From Chryseobacterium arachidis (GTDB taxonomy: Bacteria; Bacteroidota; Bacteroidia; Flavobacteriales; Weeksellaceae): DNA of 64,000 nucleotides. Positions 27,744 to 36,558 of this stretch are shown in pieces. The notes below the pieces were generated by a model. The model was not told the origin of the DNA, searched no databases, and saw only the letters and a list, made by a program, of their open reading frames with translations. Location of the stretch: NCBI RefSeq assembly GCF_900129245.1, contig NZ_FQUT01000006.1, positions 1-64,000 on the forward strand. The letters run 5' to 3'. Both the position numbers and the translations under genes were made by a program. Within the stretch, counting starts at the first letter, position 1, and each line of letters starts with the position of its first letter.

Positions 27744-28745
27744 TTAGATATAATGTTTTTTAAACTGATAAGACGCCATCACAACTCCCGTAAGAATCAA
27801 TGGCATAAACAATCTGGTTTCCCAGAAAAGCCCCACTAAAGTAATCATAATAAGATAAGGCGCAGAGAAAAATAAATATTTAATGATCATTGCTCTCCCA
27901 ACCTCATCTGAAAAGCTGTAACTGAAATAAATACTTAATATTCCAAATAAGAGCCCTATCAGATTGTAAGGACTTGTAAAATTTTTAATTAAATAAATTC
28001 CTTCCACAAAAGAAGCGTGCTGCTGAATAATTAATCTTAATCCGATGTATGGAAGTATAAAAGCGATGACCAAAAAGATGATTTCTTTTACAAAAGCGAA
28101 ATTCCTTTTCTTTAAATTTTCAAAATCAATAAAAACAGCTGCAAAAAAAGCAATGTTGAGACAGGCTGTTTCCCTGATGAAAGTGGAAATAAAAATAATG
28201 ATGCTCAACCCTATGAGATCTGTCGGTTTCCTGTGCCGTGAATATTGCAGGGTAAAAAACATTCCCCACACATAAAAAAATATCGCAATACAATCGCAGT
28301 TTGTAGGAACATACTGCAGGATCACAATAAAAAACACAGCAATGAGATGAACCATTCTTCTCACCTTCAGATTGGCAACAAGCTCCACAGGTTTTAGTGT
28401 TAAAATCCTATTCAAAACAATGGACGTCAGAATAAAAAAGAAAACATTGATAAGAAAAGTACTGTGGTAGAACAAAGAGCCCTGTTTCAAAAGAAAACTT
28501 TTTGCAAAAGATAGATAATTATCCACAACAAAAGTTACGGTATCCGTTACATGCACACTCAGATAGTTGGGAATGACGCGATAAGCGTATACGGATGAAA
28601 ACATAAAATCAGGCGCTTTTTCCCACGCTTTGATGCCGACTACGTAAGAAGTCTCAAATCCGTAATAGGACATAAAGAACAGCAAGAAAGGAAGAATTAT
28701 TACAAATAAAAATCCGTTTATTTTTTCATCAGATATTTTAAACAT
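27744..28745 (-). CDS. Polytopic membrane protein of unknown function
   Basis: A 333-residue protein with eight to ten membrane segments and few polar loops. Features seen are VSYYGFETSYVVGIKAWEKA-like sequence near the start, an acidic-cysteine turn (VPTNCDCIAIFFYVWG) near 145 and FIRETACLNIAFF near 185, with charged residues inside the hydrophobic part. This resembles the 382-residue protein at 21537 in style (its FLHEVVLFY) and may be a distant relative. It probably works with the EpsG-like protein encoded 3 bases downstream. No known family is recognised. Confidence 0.7.
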   Translation of the reverse strand: MFKISDEKINGFLFVIILPFLLFFMSYYGFETSYVVGIKAWEKAPDFMFSSVYAYRVIPNYLSVHVTDTVTFVVDNYLSFAKSFLLKQGSLFYHSTFLINVFFFILTSIVLNRILTLKPVELVANLKVRRMVHLIAVFFIVILQYVPTNCDCIAIFFYVWGMFFTLQYSRHRKPTDLIGLSIIIFISTFIRETACLNIAFFAAVFIDFENLKKRNFAFVKEIIFLVIAFILPYIGLRLIIQQHASFVEGIYLIKNFTSPYNLIGLLFGILSIYFSYSFSDEVGRAMIIKYLFFSAPYLIMITLVGLFWETRLFMPLILTGVVMASYQFKKHYI

Positions 28746-28813
28746 ATCAAAATCTAAGCTTTTTACTTAGGTAATTTTGTTTTAAAATGTATTTCATCAA
28801 TCGGGAACTTTTG

Positions 28814-28821
28814 CAAAAGTA
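28814..28821 (-). promoter_or_regulatory. -7 promoter box for the two membrane-protein genes
   Basis: TACTTTTG on the minus strand, 69 bases ahead of the start at 28745, matches TAnnTTTG. It is divergent from the flexirubin promoter 65 bases away. Confidence 0.45.
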
Positions 28822-28885
28822 TATTTTTTTTTGATTTAGACTAAATATTTTATTGATTTTCAGTGAAAACTTATTGTTAAAACAT

Positions 28886-28915
28886 TTTGAACTAATAATG
28901 AAAAAATTAAATTTG
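28886..28915 (+). promoter_or_regulatory. Promoter of the rightward flexirubin operon
   Basis: TTTG at 28886-28889 and TAAATTTG at 28908-28915, separated by 18 bases, fit the Bacteroidota -33/-7 consensus in sequence and spacing. The transcription start would be near 28922, leaving a leader of about 15 bases before the ATG at 28937. This is the best promoter match in the window. Confidence 0.65.
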
Positions 28916-28936
28916 CAAACTTGATTTTACAACTCA

Positions 28937-31900
28937 ATGCATCGGTTTTTCATATTTCTGTATTATCTGATTTCTAAAAACAAACTTCTGTCTGTACTTT
29001 TTGCAGTCGGAATTGCTGTTTTGTGCGGATTTTTTGCTTCAAAAATTAATTTTGAGGAAGATATCAATCAGATTATCCCTAAAAACGAAAAGTCGGATCT
29101 TACCGCAAAAGTTCTGAAGCAGCTCAACTTTTCAGATAAGATCATCGTGATTATTGAAAACAAATCCGGAGAAGAAAATTTTCAGCTTTCAGAAACTGCC
29201 GATACTTTTTTAGCCAAAATTGAACCTTTACAGAAATATATTGGCTCCGTTCAGGGAAAAATAAATGATAATGAAATTTCAGAAACCTTCGATTTTGTGA
29301 ATCAAAATCTTCCTTTATTCTTAAATGAAAACGATTACAAAGAAATTGAAAGGAAACTTCAAAAAGACAGCATTGCCAAACAGGTTGAAAGTAATTATGT
29401 TTCTTTGGTTTCGCCAACAAGTTTGGTTACGAAAGAATTCATTAAAAAAGATCCGCTTGGAATTACATTTTTAGGCATTAAAAAACTTAACGCTTTAAAT
29501 ATCAGCAAAGATTTTAAACTGGAAGACAACTACATCGTTACCAAAGACGGGAGAAATCTTCTGCTTTTCATCGATCCGAAAAATAAAAGTAACGACACCA
29601 AAAATAACGAACTATTTGTCAATCAATTAAATGAAATAAAAGACAGCATCAACAAACAGTTCAAAGGTAAGACGGAAATCAGCTATTTCGGTTCTCACGT
29701 GATTGCGGTTGCGAATGCTCAGCAGATTAAAAAAGATATTCAGAATACGGTCATTATTTCGATGACGGTGCTTTTACTGATCCTAATCTATTATTTCCGG
29801 AATGTTTTTACCCCGCTTATCGTTTTCCTTCCGACCGTTTTCTCCGTTTTATTGGCTTTGTTGATCTTATATTTTATTAAAGATAAAATTTCCGCCATTT
29901 CATTAAGTGTCGGAGCTATTCTGATAGGAATTACGATCGATTATGCGCTTCACATTCTTACGCATTATAAGCACAACAATAATATTGAAGAGCTTTACAA
30001 AGAAATTACACAGCCTATTGTTCTAAGTAGTGCAACAACGGCAGTTTCATTTCTGTGCCTGGTTTTTGTACGCTCGGAAGCATTGAAAGACCTGGGACTT
30101 TTTGCTGCGATTACAGTCATTTTATCTTCTATAACGGCTTTAATCATTGTTCCTCAATTGTACAAACCAAAGGAAAAAGGGGAAAACCTCAACACAAATT
30201 TCATTGATAAAATCGGGTCTTATCCTTATGAAAAAAACAAACCTTTAATTATCGGCTGTTCGGTGATTATTTTGGCTTGTCTTTTTGGGTTTAGACATGT
30301 CGGTTTTAATGAAGATATTGGCGATCTTAATTATATTCCGAAGGATTTGAAAATCAGTGAAGCGAAACTGCAAAAGCTTTCCGACATTACTTCAAAGTCG
30401 ATTTATACCATTTCTTATGGAAATTCGGAAGAAGAAGCTTTGGCGAGAAACTCGCAATTGAGCCAGTTTTTGGAAAAAGAAAAAAAGGAAGGAAAAATTA
30501 TAAGTTACAATTCACTTGGAAATGTTGTTTTGTCTGAAAAAGATCAACAAAAAAAGATTGAAGAGTGGAAAAAATTCTGGGATGCAGATAAAAAGAATCA
30601 AACCATTTCTGAACTCATTAAAAATGGCAAACAGTTTGGCTTCAACAATAATGCATTTGATCAGTTCAATGAAAATTTGAATAAAAACTATTCTACTTTA
30701 ACGTTAAAAGACTACTCAACAATAAAAGCTCTTCAAATTTCTGAGTTTTTAAGTCACGAAAATGGATTTTACACGGTTTCCAATGTGGTAAAAGTAGACG
30801 ATAAAAAAAGAGACGCTTTCATTAAAGATGTTGAAAAGAACCATGACGCTTTAGCTATCGATCGTCAACAGATGAACGAAAACTTTTTAGGTTTGTTGAA
30901 AAATGACTTCAATACATTAATCAATTATTCTCTTTTAGCGATTATTTTAACGATCATCGTCTTCTTCAGAAATTTTGAACTGACGGTTTTAACGATGTTC
31001 CCGATTGTTTTAACGGGAGTCGTTACAGCGGGAATTCTCTATTTCTTAGGACTGGAATTAAATATTTTCAGTACGGTAGTCTGTACTTTGGTTTTCGGGG
31101 TTGGAGACGATTTCAGCATTTTCCTTACGCAGGCAATGCAAAAAGAACACACAACCGGAAAAAATGAACTTCCAACGTACAGAACATCCATTATTCTGGC
31201 AGTTTTTACGACAATTTTATCCATCGGTTCTTTGATTTTTGCCAAACATCCCGCTTTGCATTCATTAGCTTTGGTCGCATTGATCGGAATGTTCTCCGTG
31301 ATCATCATTACCTCGACATTATATCCGTTCTGGTTTAGATTATTAATTACCAACAGAGCAAAAAAAGGACTTTCTCCGATTACGTTCAGATTATTTTTAA
31401 ATTCTGTAATTTCATTTTTATATTATGGATTGGGAGGATTGATATTTTCCGCCATTGGAAGCATTTTTGTAAAAAATTCTAAAGGCAAAACATTAAATAT
31501 CATTAAATTAATTTTAGCTCAATTTTTAACTTCTGTATTATATTCTAATCCATTTGTAAAGAAAAGAGTCATTAAAAATCCCAATGAAGATCTGAGCAAA
31601 CCGGCAGTAATTATTGCCAATCACACCTCATTTCTTGATACGTTGGCGTTGGCAATGACGACTCATAAGATTATTTATCTGGTGAACGACTGGGTGTACA
31701 ATTCTCCGGTTTTCGGGAAGCTGGTGAGAGCATTAGGTTTTTATCCCGTTTCCCAGGGAATTGAGAATGGAATGGATCAATTGAAGGAAAAAGTAGATCA
31801 GGGATATTCTTTGGTGGTTTTTCCAGAAGCGGAACGTTCTTATACAAATGATGTGAAAAGGTTCCACAAAGGAGCGTTTTATATTGCGGAGGAATTCGGG

Positions 31901-32590
31901 TTGGATATCGTTCCTGTTTATATTCATGGAAATTCTGAAGTTCAGCCAAAAGGGGATTTTATCATCTTTGATGGAGCAATCACGGTGAAAGTTGGCGACA
32001 GAATTCACAAAGATGATGTAAGCTTAGGAAAAAATTATTCCGAAAGAACAAAAAAGATTAATGCATATTTCAGAGAAGAATTTGCGAAACTGAGAAACGA
32101 ACTTGAGGATGAAAATTACTTTAAGAAAAAATTATTTTTAAGCTATTTATATAAGGACAATGAAGTGGTAAAAGAAGTGAAGGAAGATTTTAACCAAAAC
32201 AAATCCGTTTACTACGAACTGAATAAACACATTCCGAAAGATGCAAACATTTTACATTTTTCAGATGATTTTGGGCAAAAAGATGTTTTACTCACGCTTC
32301 AGCAGGCAAGCCGAAGGATTTTCACCTTCATTAAAGATGATGAAAGAAGAGAAATTGCAAGACAGACCTATATAGTTAAGAAAAGAAAGATTAATTATAT
32401 AAACAACAGCACAGAAATTGATAAGCCAATTGATGTTATATTGGTATCTGATGAAAATTTCAATATCGCTGAAGTTGCGGAGCTTCCGAAAACTGTGATT
32501 TTTATGAATATAAAAAACAATTCATTTAACAATAATAATTATACATTACAATTCAGTTCCGAATCATTAAAAGTATTTAGTTCTGAATAA
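28937..32590 (+). CDS. Fused MMPL transporter / lysophospholipid acyltransferase / methyltransferase-like protein
   Basis: A 1217-residue three-part protein. Residues 1-820 are an RND-superfamily MMPL exporter with two sets of membrane segments, including GITIDYALHILTHYKH near 335 and VFGVGDDFSIFLTQAM near 720. Residues of about 870-1040 are an acyltransferase of the PlsC type: NHTSFLD (the HX4D motif) near 894 and FPEAERS near 963, where the family usually has FPEGTRS. Residues from about 1055 look like a degenerate SAM-methyltransferase fold (ILHFSDDFGQKDVLLTL). Proteins of this architecture occur in flexirubin and aryl polyene clusters. It probably moves pigment or precursors across the inner membrane. 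It is the first gene of the operon. Confidence 0.9.
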   Translation: MHRFFIFLYYLISKNKLLSVLFAVGIAVLCGFFASKINFEEDINQIIPKNEKSDLTAKVLKQLNFSDKIIVIIENKSGEENFQLSETADTFLAKIEPLQKYIGSVQGKINDNEISETFDFVNQNLPLFLNENDYKEIERKLQKDSIAKQVESNYVSLVSPTSLVTKEFIKKDPLGITFLGIKKLNALNISKDFKLEDNYIVTKDGRNLLLFIDPKNKSNDTKNNELFVNQLNEIKDSINKQFKGKTEISYFGSHVIAVANAQQIKKDIQNTVIISMTVLLLILIYYFRNVFTPLIVFLPTVFSVLLALLILYFIKDKISAISLSVGAILIGITIDYALHILTHYKHNNNIEELYKEITQPIVLSSATTAVSFLCLVFVRSEALKDLGLFAAITVILSSITALIIVPQLYKPKEKGENLNTNFIDKIGSYPYEKNKPLIIGCSVIILACLFGFRHVGFNEDIGDLNYIPKDLKISEAKLQKLSDITSKSIYTISYGNSEEEALARNSQLSQFLEKEKKEGKIISYNSLGNVVLSEKDQQKKIEEWKKFWDADKKNQTISELIKNGKQFGFNNNAFDQFNENLNKNYSTLTLKDYSTIKALQISEFLSHENGFYTVSNVVKVDDKKRDAFIKDVEKNHDALAIDRQQMNENFLGLLKNDFNTLINYSLLAIILTIIVFFRNFELTVLTMFPIVLTGVVTAGILYFLGLELNIFSTVVCTLVFGVGDDFSIFLTQAMQKEHTTGKNELPTYRTSIILAVFTTILSIGSLIFAKHPALHSLALVALIGMFSVIIITSTLYPFWFRLLITNRAKKGLSPITFRLFLNSVISFLYYGLGGLIFSAIGSIFVKNSKGKTLNIIKLILAQFLTSVLYSNPFVKKRVIKNPNEDLSKPAVIIANHTSFLDTLALAMTTHKIIYLVNDWVYNSPVFGKLVRALGFYPVSQGIENGMDQLKEKVDQGYSLVVFPEAERSYTNDVKRFHKGAFYIAEEFGLDIVPVYIHGNSEVQPKGDFIIFDGAITVKVGDRIHKDDVSLGKNYSERTKKINAYFREEFAKLRNELEDENYFKKKLFLSYLYKDNEVVKEVKEDFNQNKSVYYELNKHIPKDANILHFSDDFGQKDVLLTLQQASRRIFTFIKDDERREIARQTYIVKKRKINYINNSTEIDKPIDVILVSDENFNIAEVAELPKTVIFMNIKNNSFNNNNYTLQFSSESLKVFSSE

Positions 32591-32631
32591 TAAATATGAA
32601 AAGCATATTTTTGTAACCGAAAAAAAAGCTA

Positions 32632-33546
32632 ATGCAAAAAAATATACTTGTTATATATTACTCACAAACCGGTCAGCTGACGGATATTGTAAAGAATGTT
32701 GCCCAGCCTTTTGTAGCTAAAAAGGATGAGTACAACGTTACCTATTACAATATTCAGATGAAAAAGGACTTTCCTTTTCCTTGGACAAATGATGTATTTT
32801 TCAATACATTTCCGGAGTCTTATCTGCAGATTCCGGGCGAAATTATTCCCCCGTCAGAAGATATATTGAATAAGAAATATGATTTTATCATTTTCGGATA
32901 TCAGGTTTGGTATTTAACGCCGTCTATACCGATCATTTCATTTCTGAAAAGTGGGTATGCGGAAAAGCTCCTGAAAGACACCCCCATTGTTACGATTTCC
33001 GGAACAAGAAATATGTGGATGTTTTCGCAGGAAAAACTGAAAGTATATTTAAAGAATATGAAAGCCAGATTGGTAGGAAATATCGCTTTGGTAGACCGAC
33101 ACGACAATTATACAAGTGTATTAACGATCCTTCGCTGGATGACGACAGGTCAAAAAGAAAAATCCGGAATGCTACCTGCAGCCGGAGTTTCGGATGAAGA
33201 AATCCAAGGTTCTGTAAAGTACGGTGAGATTATCGAAAAACATTTAAAAAATAATGATTTAGATACACTGCAGCCGGATTTGGTAAAAAACGGAGCCGTA
33301 GAAATCCGCGCATTTCTGGTGAGAGTTGAGAAAGTAGGAAACAAAATTTTCACGATCTGGTCTAATCTTATCATGAAGAAAAAAGAGAAACGACCATTGC
33401 TCATCAAATTCTTTAAGGTATATTTGATGGCCGCGATATGGATTATTTCGCCTATCGTATTGGTTTTACACCTATTAACAACACCTATCTTTTGGTTTAA
33501 AAGAAAAAAACAGAGAGAATATTTACAAGGAATTAATTTAAAATAG
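32632..33546 (+). CDS. darA: Dialkylresorcinol-forming enzyme DarA
   Basis: A 304-residue protein with a flavodoxin-like N-terminal half. The flavin loop is YYSQTGQLTDIV near residue 9, with FGYQVWYLTPSIPIISFLKS near 90 and VTISGTRNMW near 125. The C-terminus has a hydrophobic stretch (YLMAAIWIISPIVLVLHLL) followed by a basic tail, so it is membrane-associated. DarA works with the ketosynthase DarB to form 2,5-dialkylresorcinol from beta-ketoacyl units; DarA is credited with the oxidation that aromatises the ring. The darB gene begins one base after the darA stop, which strongly supports the assignment. Confidence 0.93.
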   Translation: MQKNILVIYYSQTGQLTDIVKNVAQPFVAKKDEYNVTYYNIQMKKDFPFPWTNDVFFNTFPESYLQIPGEIIPPSEDILNKKYDFIIFGYQVWYLTPSIPIISFLKSGYAEKLLKDTPIVTISGTRNMWMFSQEKLKVYLKNMKARLVGNIALVDRHDNYTSVLTILRWMTTGQKEKSGMLPAAGVSDEEIQGSVKYGEIIEKHLKNNDLDTLQPDLVKNGAVEIRAFLVRVEKVGNKIFTIWSNLIMKKKEKRPLLIKFFKVYLMAAIWIISPIVLVLHLLTTPIFWFKRKKQREYLQGINLK

Positions 33547-33547
33547 A

Positions 33548-34687
33548 ATGTACGACGTATTTATAACAAAAGCATCAAAATACTTACCCAATGAGCCGGT
33601 TTCAAATGACGAAATGGAAACGTATCTTGGTTATATAAATGGCGCAAAATCTAAAGCAAAAGCACTTATTTTAAGAAATAACAAAATCACGACGAGATAT
33701 TACGCTTTAGACAAAGAAGGAAACCCCACTCACACCAATGCTCAGATCACAGCAAAAGCAGTTGAGGGACTTTTTGATGAAAATTTCAAAAAGGAAGACA
33801 TGAAATTATTATCTGTAGGGACTACTTCTCCCGATCAGATTCAGCCTTCCCACGCTTCAATGGTTCATGGTGAGCTAAACATCGGAAGATCTATTGAAAT
33901 TAATACCGCAACAGGACTCTGCAATTCCGGAATGAATGCTCTGAATTACGGATTCCTTTCTGTAAAAGCAGGAGTTCAGGAAAAAGCCGTTTGCGCAGGT
34001 TCTGAAAGAATGTCGGCCTGGATGACGGCAGATAAGTTCAATCATGAAGCGGAAAATCTAATCTTGCTTGAAGAGAGACCGATCATCGCCTTCAAAAGAG
34101 AATTCCTGAGATGGATGCTTTCAGACGGAGCCGGAGCTTTCTTATTGGAAAACAAACCAAGAGAAAATACAACGAATTTGAAAGTGGAATGGATCGATTT
34201 CTATTCTTACGCTCACGAGATCGAAGCCTGTATGTACGCGGGCTGCGAAAAGCAGGAAGACGGAAGCCTGAAATCCTGGGCAGATTATCCATCAGACGAA
34301 TGGCTGAAACAGTCTATTTTTGCATTAAAGCAGGACACAAAAATTTTAGATAAATATATTCTGGTAAAGGGTGCTGAAAGTTTAAGATCATCTTTCGACA
34401 AGCACAATCTTGATCCGGAGACTGTTGATCATGTTTTGGCACATATTTCTTCCGGTTATTTTAAAGAAGGTTTAAAAGAAGAATTTGCCAATGTAGGTCT
34501 GGATTTCCCTTGGGAAAAATGGTTCTACAATCTTTCTGAAGTTGGAAACATCGGAGCAGGATCTATCTTTATCGCTTTGGAAGAATTAATGAATTCAGGG
34601 AAGCTGAAAAAAGGAGAAAAAGTACTTCTTTGCGTTCCTGAAAGTGGAAGATTTGCTTATTCTTGTGCTTTGTTAACGGTTTGCTAA
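33548..34687 (+). CDS. darB: Dialkylresorcinol ketosynthase DarB (KAS III-like)
   Basis: A 379-residue thiolase-fold enzyme related to FabH. The catalytic Cys is in TATGLCNSGMNALNYG (about Cys124), the His in DHVLAHISSGYF near 300 and the Asn in LSEVGNIGAGSIFIALEE near 340. DarB condenses two acyl units head to head to give the cyclic precursor of dialkylresorcinol. The stop codon overlaps the start of the next gene by one base (TAATG), so darA, darB and the dehydratase-like gene are tightly coupled. Cytosolic. The family assignment rests on darA adjacency as well as on motifs. Confidence 0.94.
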   Translation: MYDVFITKASKYLPNEPVSNDEMETYLGYINGAKSKAKALILRNNKITTRYYALDKEGNPTHTNAQITAKAVEGLFDENFKKEDMKLLSVGTTSPDQIQPSHASMVHGELNIGRSIEINTATGLCNSGMNALNYGFLSVKAGVQEKAVCAGSERMSAWMTADKFNHEAENLILLEERPIIAFKREFLRWMLSDGAGAFLLENKPRENTTNLKVEWIDFYSYAHEIEACMYAGCEKQEDGSLKSWADYPSDEWLKQSIFALKQDTKILDKYILVKGAESLRSSFDKHNLDPETVDHVLAHISSGYFKEGLKEEFANVGLDFPWEKWFYNLSEVGNIGAGSIFIALEELMNSGKLKKGEKVLLCVPESGRFAYSCALLTVC

Positions 34688-35118
34688 TGGAAAACAAATT
34701 ACCTACATCTGACCAAAGCTTTGTGGAAAGCTTAATTCCACAGCGATTTCCTTTCGTCATGGTAAACAGCATTGCAGCATACTCCGAAACAGAGTTGGTA
34801 TCAGGATTTGAAGTAAAGGAAGAAAACATTTTTGTTCAGGACGGGATTTTTCAAGCTTCAGGTTTGGTGGAACATCAGGCACAAAGCGTGGCTTTGCACA
34901 CCGGCTACAAATATTATTTATTGGGAAAAGAAGCTCCAACCGGTTACATTGGCGCTATCAAAACTTTTGAAGCCATACAGTTGCCGAAATTGGGAGACAA
35001 ACTAACTTCAGAAGTGTCTATCATTAACGAAATGATGGGCGTAACTTTAGTTGATATCGTAACGAAAATCAACGATGAGGTGATTGCAAAATCGCAGATG
35101 AAAACGGTTGTAATGTAA
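34687..35118 (+). CDS. ApeP/FabZ-like 3-hydroxyacyl-ACP dehydratase homologue, atypical active site
   Basis: From the ATG overlapping the darB stop the protein has 143 residues, the size of one hotdog domain. The FabZ-like opening LIPQRFPFVMVNSIAAY has Gln where the family usually has His (PHR/PHxxPF). The usual HFPxxPxxPG is replaced by VQDGIFQASG, while the central-helix acid is kept (LVEHQAQS). Either it dehydrates by a modified mechanism or it is a non-catalytic partner of the second dehydratase at 35276. The aryl polyene pathway needs a dehydratase, so one of these, or the gene at 51322, supplies it. The longer frame from 34663 would sit inside darB. Confidence 0.85.
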   Translation: MENKLPTSDQSFVESLIPQRFPFVMVNSIAAYSETELVSGFEVKEENIFVQDGIFQASGLVEHQAQSVALHTGYKYYLLGKEAPTGYIGAIKTFEAIQLPKLGDKLTSEVSIINEMMGVTLVDIVTKINDEVIAKSQMKTVVM

Positions 35119-35129
35119 TATTTAAATAT

Positions 35130-35262
35130 TTGAATTAAAAGCTTTGCGATCTTGGCTAAGTGAAATCGAAGATTCGACATAGTCAAACGCCTTTGCGAAC
35201 TTAAAAACGTTTAGCAGTCAAAAAATCTTTGCGAACTTTGCGTTAAAAATTTAATTCAAAAC
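35130..35262. repeat. Degenerate CTTTGCGAACTT-type repeats between the dehydratase genes
   Basis: The phrase CTTTGCGA, with AACTT following in two of three copies, recurs at about 35140, 35191 and 35228, with GTTAAA-type ends. The spacer between two otherwise tightly packed genes consists of little else. It resembles the TTTGTG-type palindromic spacers at 43577 and 49976. Confidence 0.5.
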
Positions 35263-35275
35263 AATATATAATTGA

Positions 35276-35719
35276 ATGGAAATCAAGGAAGAAAATATCA
35301 TCAATATCCATAACTTTTTGCCGCACCGGGAACCGATGCTGATGGCAGATTATATTCTGGAATTAACCCCGGAAAACGTGATTACTTCCTTTGAAATCAA
35401 AAAAGACAACATCTTTGTTCACAACAATGAATTCGTTGAAGCGGGATTAATTGAAAATTTAGCTCAAACCTGTTCATCCATTCTAGGGCAAAGCTTCTTC
35501 GAAAATCCTGATGCAGATACAAAAGTAATCGGCTTTATTACCAATATCAAGAAAATTGAAGTTTTTGCTTTACCGAAAGTCGGCGACAAGATTATTTCAA
35601 AAGCATCTTTGGTTTCTCAGTTTGAAAACATCTGCCAGATTTCCTGTGAAACTTTTGTTGGTGATCAGTTACTGATAAAGGGTGAAATTAATCTGTTTAT
35701 TCAGGAAGTGAAGTCATAA
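35276..35719 (+). CDS. ApeP/FabZ-like 3-hydroxyacyl-ACP dehydratase
   Basis: A 147-residue hotdog protein. The opening FLPHREPMLMADYILEL has the PHRxPM form of the ApeP-type (COG4706) dehydratases of aryl polyene clusters, and AGLIENLAQTCSSILG carries the central-helix Glu. VHNNEF stands at the place of the usual HFPxxP. It probably removes water from 3-hydroxyacyl-ACP during polyene extension. It follows the first dehydratase homologue after a 157-base spacer full of degenerate repeats, and is closed by a strong terminator, so it ends this part of the operon. Confidence 0.87.
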   Translation: MEIKEENIINIHNFLPHREPMLMADYILELTPENVITSFEIKKDNIFVHNNEFVEAGLIENLAQTCSSILGQSFFENPDADTKVIGFITNIKKIEVFALPKVGDKIISKASLVSQFENICQISCETFVGDQLLIKGEINLFIQEVKS

Positions 35720-35741
35720 AAAACTTGCTTTACAACATATA

Positions 35742-35765
35742 AAAGCTGCTCTTTTGAGCAGCTTT
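35742..35765. terminator. Bidirectional terminator
   Basis: AAAGCTGCTC and GAGCAGCTTT form a perfect ten-base stem with a TTTT loop between the stops of two convergent genes. It should end transcription of the first flexirubin segment. Confidence 0.75.
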
Positions 35766-35773
35766 CGTTTCAT

Positions 35774-36418
35774 TTAACAGTTTAAACTTAAAAAGGAATT
35801 ATAAAACCTACAACTTCTAAGTTTCCCGATATTTCTCTTTTTTTTTCTATCATTCCTTCTAAAAACTCCATCTCTCGTTCCAGATCCGGCAACATTTGTA
35901 TTTCCTTCTACGGTTTTCATCGTTTTCACTTTGAGATTATAATCATATTCAAGTACAAAACCAGTGTGTCCCTTACCTTTATATATCTTTCTATCACTGT
36001 CAATAGGAGAATCCAATTTTTGAGAATTTGAAACATCTCTCCAAATCGCTATCGCCCCTCTTTTAGGAATTTGCTTGACGATTTTAGATTTATGAGTATT
36101 CTTCCATACTTTCAAACAATTTTCAGAAGTCGCAACAGGCGAAGAAATTTCTAATTTTGTTTCTACGTAAGAAATCATACTTTGTACAAATCCCATACAC
36201 CAAGACTCACCTTTAGCCTCATTATCTACCGTCTTTTGACAAAGTTCAACAAAAGTTCCATAATTATCTTTACCTTCTTCTGTTTCACCGACACAGGCTT
36301 CAGCTGCATATACCAATAAGCTTCGTGCATCTTTCTCTTCAATGGCTTTTTGAGCTGCCCCATTCTCTTTCAATTTTTTATCTACAATAGTAAATAAAGC
36401 AGGTTTAATTTGTCTCAT
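35774..36418 (-). CDS. CHAP-like cysteine peptidase/amidase without a signal peptide
   Basis: A 214-residue protein with a recognisable CHAP/NlpC-like pattern. The candidate Cys is in GESWCMGFVQSMI (about Cys74), the His in GKGHTGFVLEYD (about 151) and the third polar residue in TVEGNTN (about 171). PKRGAIAIWRD is the usual loop before the His. Such domains cleave peptidoglycan peptides. There is no signal peptide, so it is either exported by another route (phage- or secretion-linked) or acts inside the cell. The tail is very basic (NDRKKKRNIGKLR). It lies convergent to the dehydratase gene and is not part of pigment synthesis as far as can be seen. Confidence 0.72.
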   Translation of the reverse strand: MRQIKPALFTIVDKKLKENGAAQKAIEEKDARSLLVYAAEACVGETEEGKDNYGTFVELCQKTVDNEAKGESWCMGFVQSMISYVETKLEISSPVATSENCLKVWKNTHKSKIVKQIPKRGAIAIWRDVSNSQKLDSPIDSDRKIYKGKGHTGFVLEYDYNLKVKTMKTVEGNTNVAGSGTRDGVFRRNDRKKKRNIGKLRSCRFYNSFLSLNC

Positions 36419-36504
36419 AATATCGTTTTTTAATTATTATGAACAAATTTCTTGTACTTATGAATACCATTCAATTACCCTTTTTCGCTATTTAAATACC
36501 CGGA

Positions 36505-36537
36505 ACAAAAAAAGTGAGGCATTTCTACCCCACTTTC
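36505..36537 (-). terminator. Terminator after the M16 peptidase gene
   Basis: AAAGTG(A)GG and CC(C)CACTTT pair around a short loop, 22 bases past the stop. A run of seven T follows on the minus strand. Confidence 0.6.
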
Positions 36538-36558
36538 AAATTTTATGTCAACTAAAAA

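Noticed and set aside
31039..31353. Open frame opposite the MMPL gene
   Set aside because: Antisense shadow of a transmembrane-coding part; no start signals or domain.
36419..36558. Possible small gene between the CHAP-like and M16 genes
   Set aside because: Only a terminator and AT-rich sequence are visible; no frame of useful length.
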